NCBI GenBank assembly: GCA_003550325.1
Contig: QKWP01000442.1
Coordinates: forward strand, 248,435-312,434
Length of the DNA: 64,000 nucleotides
Direction of reading: 5' to 3'
Source of the DNA: Gigaspora rosea
Lineage: Eukaryota; Glomeromycota; Glomeromycetes; Diversisporales; Gigasporaceae
In this document: positions 58,037 through 64,000 of the stretch, in pieces
Numbering within the stretch: the first letter of the stretch is position 1
Layout of the letters: each line of letters starts with the position of its first letter
Notes under the pieces: model-generated
What the model saw: the letters and a program-made list of their open reading frames with translations, nothing else
The model's database searches: none
What the model was told of the DNA's origin: nothing
Made by a program: the position numbers and the translations under genes

Positions 58037-58766
58037 TAGGGTTCTCAATGGGCCGGAATAGCAGGTTTATCTAAACCCAAGCCCAGCTCATAGAATTATA
58101 AACCTGGCCCAAGCCCGGCCCAATTCATCATGGGTTTGAAATATAAGCCCAAACCCGGCCCGAGCTTAGCCCAGCCCAACCCAACCCAACCCAAGCCTGG
58201 CCCAACCCAAGCCCGCCCAACCCAAGCCTGGCCCAACCCAGGCCTGGCCCAACAAGCCTGGCCAAATCCATAATTTGCAAATAGTATTACTAATTAATTA
58301 ATCATCAACAATCAATTAATTGTCTAATAAAATTATCATTGATTAGTTGGCAACTTGACAACTAATCAATTTTTGATTTGGACCACTAAAATAATTATAT
58401 TTTCCAAATAACTTAATTATTAAAATATATATTCTTGAATCTATTATATTATATTATACTAAAAATTACACACTTTACCAAATTAACTAGAATATTATTT
58501 GGTTAATTTTTATTAGATATTTCAAGAATTATAAAAATAGATAACTAAATTAAAAAAACTATAATTCAAAAGGAAATAAAATTTTAACATCTAATTTAAA
58601 TACAATAGGCCTGTAACTAGTAAAAACTATATATTTTTAATGAGTATTGCTAGTTTTTATCAGGCCTCTTTATAAAACCCGGCCTGGCCAATTATTTTAC
58701 AAGCCCAACCCAAGCCCGGCCCAACCCACAAATTACCGGGTTTGGCCCAGCCCATTGCAAACCCTA
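58037..58766. mobile_element. 730-bp hAT-like MITE, family H2 copy 2 (unoccupied sites)
   Basis: Ends TAGGGTTCTCAATGGGCC and GGCCCAGCCCATTGCAAACCCTA (last 13: TTGCAAACCCTA). Flanked by GATAGAGT (58029-58036) and GATAGGGT (58767-58774), 7/8. Contains a CCCAACCCAAGCCTGGCC-rich block. Inverted relative to 36973-38725. It carries the single-copy target for SINE 2 (near 58413-58433). Confidence 0.9.
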
Positions 58767-58774
58767 GATAGGGT

Positions 58775-59444
58775 ATATTATTTTATAAAAATTATTTTAT
58801 AAAAACAGCTACTATTCTTATATTTCAAATTTGCTATTCATAGTTTTATTAAATCAAAATATTTTCAAAATTTGAGCAAAAATATTCTAACAATTACCAA
58901 GTCAAATTCAATAGATATTTTTTATATAAATTTTATAGATTTATAGAATTCAAAAAAAAATTTTATTAAATTTGACTTAGTTTAGATTGTCAAAAATATT
59001 TTTACTTAAAGTTTCAAAAAAATTATAATATTTATTAAAATAGAAGTTGTGCCAAAATTCTTTTTAAACTTTGATCACTAAATCAAATTCAATCAAATTT
59101 TTTTATTTGGATTCTATAAATCCATATAATTTAAAAAAAAAGTTTATTAAATTTTATTTGGTAAAGTAAAAATATTTTTATTCAAAGTTTAAAACAATTT
59201 AGTACAGCTTTTATTTTAATAGATATTTTGAATTTGTTAAAATTTTGAGCAATAATAACTAGATAAATATTAAATTAATAATATAACTAGAAATAACTGG
59301 CAGTGATCATCACCACTTTAGATATTTTTAGGGTGAGGGTGAAGTTATAGAGATTTTGTTTTTTATATATAATATAATTTAGTTTAGATATAAGGTCTCA
59401 ATTTTATTTTTTATAAGGTTTTTGGATGTTCTAGACATTTTTAC
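58775..59444. repeat. AT-rich palindromic repeat units
   Basis: Two units, about 58850-59030 and 59060-59230, each read AAAATATT...TTACCAAGTCAAATT...AATTCTATAAAT / ATTTATAGAATTCAAA...AATTTGACTTGGTAA...AATATTTT, an approximate palindrome of about 170 bp. Further units are at about 60060-60370. Confidence 0.55.
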
Positions 59445-59447
59445 TTA

Positions 59448-59978
59448 GGGGGCATCCATAAATAACGTTATACAAAAGGGGGTTGGACGAACGATAACGT
59501 TTTTCTCAATAAGTAGGAGGGGGTCAAAAAAATATAACGTAATTTTTTTAGAAAAAATTGGCTAAAAATCGAACCAGTGGTCCAAATTTAATGATTTTGG
59601 TATCATTCGATTCGTCTCAGTAAGAGGAGTCGAATAGTACCAGTTTTATTTCATTTGGATTACTGGATCAAATTTTATTGGCCAAATACTATTAGTTATT
59701 ATGTTTTCTTATAAAATTACTATAAAATCAATAGTTTTTTGTGAATAACTATTGATCCAGTAATCCAAATAAAATGATTTTGGTATCATTGGATTCGTCT
59801 CACTGAGACGAAGCGAATGGTACCTAAACTATCCAAATCGGATTACTGTGTCACAACATATTCAAGTTTTTGTAAAATTTTATATATAAACATACGGATT
59901 TTGAAAAATTTTTTTATATAGTAGAGGGGGTCCAGTGCTACTATGAGGGGGTACATAACGTTATTTATGGATGCCCCC
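59448..59978. mobile_element. 531-bp Harbinger-like MITE, TTA duplication
   Basis: Ends GGGGGCATCCATAAATAACG and inverse, flanked by TTA (59445-59447 and 59979-59981). A TWA duplication fits PIF/Harbinger-type transposition. Internally, a 60-bp segment (ATTTTGGTATCATT...GTCTCA...GAATGGTACC) is directly repeated at about 59586-59642 and 59771-59823. Confidence 0.85.
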
Positions 59979-59981
59979 TTA

Positions 59982-61957
59982 GAGTATCTAATCCTGTTTA
60001 CTTAGTATGTTTTAAAGATAAAAGCACCCCGGTGATCGATCACCGCCGGTTATAGTTAGTAATATTCTTAAATTAAATTCAAAAATTTTTTTAAATTTTA
60101 TAGATTTATAAAATTCAAATAAAAAAGTTCATTAAATTTAACTTAGTAGTTATAAAAATATCTTTACTTAAAGTTTAAAAAAAAATTTTGGTAAACTTTT
60201 ATTTTGATAAATATTATGAATTTTTTGAAACTTTAAATAAAAATATCTTGATAATTACCAATAAAATTTTTATTTAAATTCTATAAATCTATAGAATTCA
60301 AATAAAAAATGTTCATTAAATTTAACTTGGTAATTATTAGAATATTTTTGCTTAAAATTTAAAAAAAATTTAATTAATAAAAAATATAAATAGCAAATTT
60401 GAAAGTTAAATTATACATGGTGACAAAGTTATTTTGGGTTTTGGAATCTGAAATCAAAATTTTTTTTCCAAAATTGTTTTTGATCTATTTTACTTAAAAC
60501 CCAAAATTTTTTGATACTTTTTTTGAACAGATGAAATTATAAAGAATATAAATATATAAATTTTATTTGCTCTTCCTTATAAAAAATTTCAATTTATTTT
60601 TGGAAACCTGAAATAAGCTTTTTTCAAAAATCAATTTTAGTGGCATATATAGTATAAATAGCAATTGCTTTTATAAATAATTATAAAAATAATAATACTA
60701 CAATAATTATAGTTTTAAAAATATATAAAAACATATATATATATTTTTTTGACAAGTCTTATTTTTATTATAAGAATAAAGGCTATTTTAACTACCAAAT
60801 TAATATAAAAAATACTAAGCTAACTATTTTAACTTTAATAAAATTTATCTGCTTGCTACAAGAGTACTCAAATGTGATTATCTTTACATTATTTTATCTT
60901 CTTATTGGCTTTCTGAATTGTTAGAGAGTACTTTTTAGAATTAACAATTAGTAGCTAATAATCAAAAAAAAACAAAAAAACAAACAACAAAAAAAAGAAC
61001 AATGAAAGCTATACAAAAAAAAACTATTTATAGAAAAATTTCACTAATAGTTTCCTTCATTGTTTATTTTAAAAATTCAAAATTTACTTATAATTTTGAT
61101 TTCAATATTAGGTACCTTTTCAATTTGAATTAAGTAAATATTGCTAATCTTTTGAAGGAAAAAACCAGAATGCCCATTTTATTAAAATTTTGAAAATACC
61201 AAATGTATCAAGAGAAAAAGTACTAAATAATAACAAGTTTGTTAAAATTATGCTATATAAAAAATATATCTAACCAAGTATCTATTTTTATTTATATATC
61301 TATAGGCTTTGACAAAGCTCTAAAGTTTTTTTAATGTTTTTGTTCAATAGTACCAAAGTTTACCAAGATACTTTATTTAAAAGCTGATTGTCTTTTTATC
61401 TCTATTTTAAAGCACAAAATAACTAATAGCAGCTTAGTAAAGTTTTGTTATATTTGGATATACTAAAAGGCATGCCATTTATTATATAATATTTTTTATT
61501 TAGTAGCTACCTATCCATATATGGTATGATTATTTTATCTGAATTTTAATTGGGTAATTTTTTTCTATTTGGCAATTATGCCACAACTTTATTTAACTAT
61601 AAAATTATACCTATTAGTAAACTAACAATTATCTTACAAAGTACAGCTTTTTGCTACTAATATTTAAAATATAATCCATCTGATTGCCAAAAATACCTAT
61701 ATGGCCTGCTATAACAAACTTTTTCCATCATTTTAGCAAAATTAGAATGTCTGAATTACTAAGGGAAGTGACAAATATCAGGTGATTTTTTAGAAAAGTA
61801 AAAAAAGGTAAAATTATATATAAGAACCTGACTAGGACCCCAAACTATATATAGATAGGTTAGGTATTAGTTTGCTTATTTTTGGTATTTTTTATACAGA
61901 TCTTTTCTATTTATAGTAATTTTTTGCTTATTTTTAAGATTTTTCTGCAGATATTAC
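59982..61957. other. AT-rich region with more palindromic units
   Basis: Two or so further units of the 58.8-kb repeat lie at about 60060-60370. The rest is A/T-rich with poly-A tracts (60963-61020) and no coding frame. Confidence 0.4.
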
Positions 61958-61966
61958 TACTTTTAG

Positions 61967-62250
61967 GGGTCGTCTAAAGCCAGGTGCGTTCATGTGATAT
62001 AAAGCCAATCAAATCGTAAAATTTGATCTTTACGGATCAGTCCGACGAGACAAAAACAAAGAAAAAAAGTAAAAAATGCTGAAAATACAAAAAACAAGTG
62101 TCTAAACCTGCCTAGGAGCATTAATAAAAAATGTCGGGAAGAAAATTTTACTTATAAGTCAAGCCCTAACTCTAACTTCTAACAAACCCTTACCCTAATT
62201 TTAATTAAATAATCAAAATCATATAAACGCATCTGGCTTTAGCCATCCTC
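61967..62250. mobile_element. 284-bp MULE-like MITE, copy 2, 9-bp target duplication
   Basis: GGGTCGTCTAAAGCCAGGTGCG and GGCTTTAGCCATCCTC ends. Flanked by TACTTTTAG (61958-61966 and 62251-62259). Same length as copy 1 at 16512 and inverted to it. TTACCCTAATTTTAATTAAA in its right third is the inverse of the TTAGGGTAAG block of copy 1. Confidence 0.88.
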
Positions 62251-62484
62251 TACTTTTAGTAATTTTATAATTAACCTGACCTATCTATATATATTTTGTG
62301 ATCCTATCTGACTATATATATATTAAGGAAGAGAGGAGAATAGGCCTCTGATAAAAAATAATCAGGTAATTAATAACACGGCTCTAATTAAAATTGCTAT
62401 TGTTACAGTAGGGAGGCCTTCTTTTACTCCTTACTATAACAACGACATGGCTATAGGGATCCTTTATCAGTTTATAGCGGTGTC

Positions 62485-62758
62485 CAGTGTTGTCATGGGA
62501 CACAGACATGGACGGCGGACAGTCCGGGACGGGACGTCCGGGACATGTCCGCCCAGAATTTTTTTTGTCCCGGATATTTGGCGACTAAACACGTGATCAT
62601 CAACCAATAAAATTCGTATAATTCCGCAATTTGATTGGTTTTACCCGGCGGACATGTCCATCATGTTGGGACATTATTGCGGACATGTCCCGGACGTCCC
62701 GTCCCAGACTGTCCGCGTCCCTGAAAAATCGGCGGGACAATGTCCGTGTACAACACTG
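62485..62758. mobile_element. 274-bp GC-rich hAT-like MITE, perfect 8-bp duplication
   Basis: Ends CAGTGTTGTCATGGGACAC and GTCCGTGTACAACACTG, flanked by GCGGTGTC (62477-62484 and 62759-62766). Subterminal GGGACGGGACGTCCGGGACA and inverse. Contains CACGTGATCATCAACCAATA and TTTGATTGGTTTTACC. The 66-codon ORF inside it is not a gene. Confidence 0.92.
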
Positions 62759-63045
62759 GCGGTGTCCAAGAGGTAGGTATAATTCCTTAGTCTGTAGGAA
62801 ATTATACTCTTCTCTAAGGGCAGTTCGGTAGAATATTTAATGAGGAATTATCAATTTTACTATTACTTGATAATAAACTTGGTGTTATTCAGATAAATAG
62901 TTTCTTTATTAATAATCTAAGATAGGGCTATCCTTAGGTTCTGTTCCTAAGAAATCCCAGTACAAGATGTATAATAAATAGAAGGAGAAGTGGGGTGTCT
63001 TCGTCTAGTTTGACTAAGGGAAATTCTGTGTCTTTAAATACATTT

Positions 63046-63263
63046 TAGAATAAGCGTTATAAGCGTTGATTTACAATGATAAACACTATAATCTACAAGA
63101 GCAACATAAGCGTTATAAACGGTATAAGCATTATAAGCAGTATAAGCGCTATAAGCGTCATAAGTGTCATAAGCGGTATAAGCGCTATAAGCGTCATAAG
63201 CGTTATAAGTGTGATAATCGTTATAAGCGTTATAATCGGTATAAGCGTTATAAGCAGTATTAA
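63046..63263. repeat. 9-bp minisatellite (CGTTATAAG)
   Basis: About 20 units of CGNNATAAG with variants (CGGTATAAG, CGCTATAAG, CGTCATAAG). Since the unit is three codons, one frame reads KRYKRYKQY-like and another ISVISVISG-like. These are repeat by-products. Confidence 0.92.
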
Positions 63264-63392
63264 CTATTCTAACTTCTCAAGATAATAATATAATACAATA
63301 TAATAAAATATAATAATAAAAATGAAATAATAAAATAATAAAGTAATATAATAAACTATCGTTCTATAACATTTCCGTCCCCTTAAGAAAAT
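63264..63392. repeat. AAT-rich microsatellite-like tract
   Basis: Irregular AATAATAT/AATAAAAT repeats at about 63281-63352. Confidence 0.6.
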
Positions 63393-64000
63393 TTACTCCG
63401 TAAATTCATTCTCTAATTCTTCCAATAGAGCGGTGTAAACTTCATCTTTCAGTTTAGTCACTTGGGTCACAGAAAGGTAATTGGTTTGGTACATTAAGTC
63501 CTTGGGACAAATTGTGAAGATTTTTCTAATTCTCTGGGCTCCTTTCCAGATGTCTTGAGCTTTCCGGTCTCCTTTTACCTTTCGAATTTGTTCTCTAATT
63601 TGGTCTCTATGTTCGGTCTGTTTCTCTATTATTGTTCCCAAATAATAATGGGCTTTAATGGCCTGTCTTTGTCCTCGGCGAGATTGTTTAAACTTAGGTA
63701 GGTCTTGTAGGATATTATCAACTTGTGCGGTCCAAGTTTCTCAAAGAAAAGAATTTGTTCAGGTGGTCTTTTGAGGGTTAAGAGTCTGGGTCAAGTCTTT
63801 TAGCAATAGAGTAATAACTTTAAGTTTCTCAATCAGTTTTTAAGATAAGAGAGCTTCTATGTCTTAATCAAATGGTCGCAGAAATTAATTAAGTTCGACA
63901 AGGGGTTCTGTTTCTTCCTTTGGGGTAACATCAATTACTTGTTCTGGATTTTGGTCATCCCATAGGATTACATTTTGACTAAAAATTCCTAAATTGTATT
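63393..64000 (-). pseudogene. Stop-ridden ORF at the window edge, unknown family
   Basis: One minus-strand frame runs from the window edge to TAA at 63393. Upstream part: EQVIDVTPKEETEPLVELN, stop, FLRPFD, stop, DIEALLS, stop, KLIEKLKVITLLLKDLTQTL, stop. After ETWTAQVDNILQDLPKFKQS the part from 63641 down is open: KQTEHRDQIREQIRKVKGDR, QRIRKIFTICPKDLMYQT, ALLEELENEFTE. There are no frameshifts, only stop codons, and each is one C-to-T change from a Gln or Arg codon (CAA, CGA). A helical, charged protein, perhaps from a retroelement or a repeated family. It continues beyond the window. Confidence 0.45.

Overview
Low-GC, TE-saturated eukaryotic DNA. Short AT-rich GT-AG introns, a Crypton-type tyrosine recombinase, LINEs with an RRM-like ORF1 plus APE/RT/RNase H, and many small non-autonomous DNA transposons make an arbuscular mycorrhizal fungus such as Rhizophagus most likely. 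This is inferred from protein families and composition, not from a database match. A 721-base assembly gap lies at 13813-14533.

Layout. 0-1.4 kb: a small coiled-coil gene. 1.4-5.2 kb: a large minisatellite holding two hairpin elements and one TA-flanked MITE. 5.8-12.1 kb: a small minus-strand gene with two homopolymer frameshifts, a broken membrane-protein gene with an exact 137-bp tandem duplication, a 558-bp foldback and a broken small ORF. 12.4-14.75 kb: a decayed Crypton recombinase, the gap and a coiled-coil remnant. 15.3-18.8 kb: four palindromic elements, one a 1.6-kb nested palindrome split by a MULE-like MITE with a 9-bp target duplication. 20-24.3 kb: a kinase remnant, a complete five-exon PH-like gene on the minus strand (22072-22866), and a Tc1-like transposase remnant. 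25-36.2 kb: two LINE copies on the minus strand, the longer interrupted by a MITE and a SINE. 37-38.7 kb: a hAT-like MITE carrying a second SINE and another MITE. 39-46 kb: cysteine-rich remnants, an acidic gene split by two elements, and a multi-exon gene with a possible nuclease domain that carries stops. 46.2-50.6 kb: a TE nest and a decayed minisatellite. 51.5-56.5 kb: the most gene-like part, with a secreted ML-like protein and a seven-exon alpha/beta hydrolase. 56.5-64 kb: AT-rich repeats, four more MITEs, a 9-bp minisatellite and a stop-ridden ORF at the end.

The genes do not form a pathway. The main content is mobile-element biology. Eight hAT-like MITEs are flanked by 7/8 to 8/8 matching 8-bp duplications (6/8 in one case). 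Four TA-flanked MITEs, two 284-bp MULE-like MITEs with 9-bp duplications and a TTA-flanked Harbinger-like MITE can also be delimited to the base. Two long SINEs with different tRNA-like heads share a 72-bp central domain with one mismatch, the observation I rate highest. One SINE insertion is confirmed by an unoccupied paralogous site at 58 kb.
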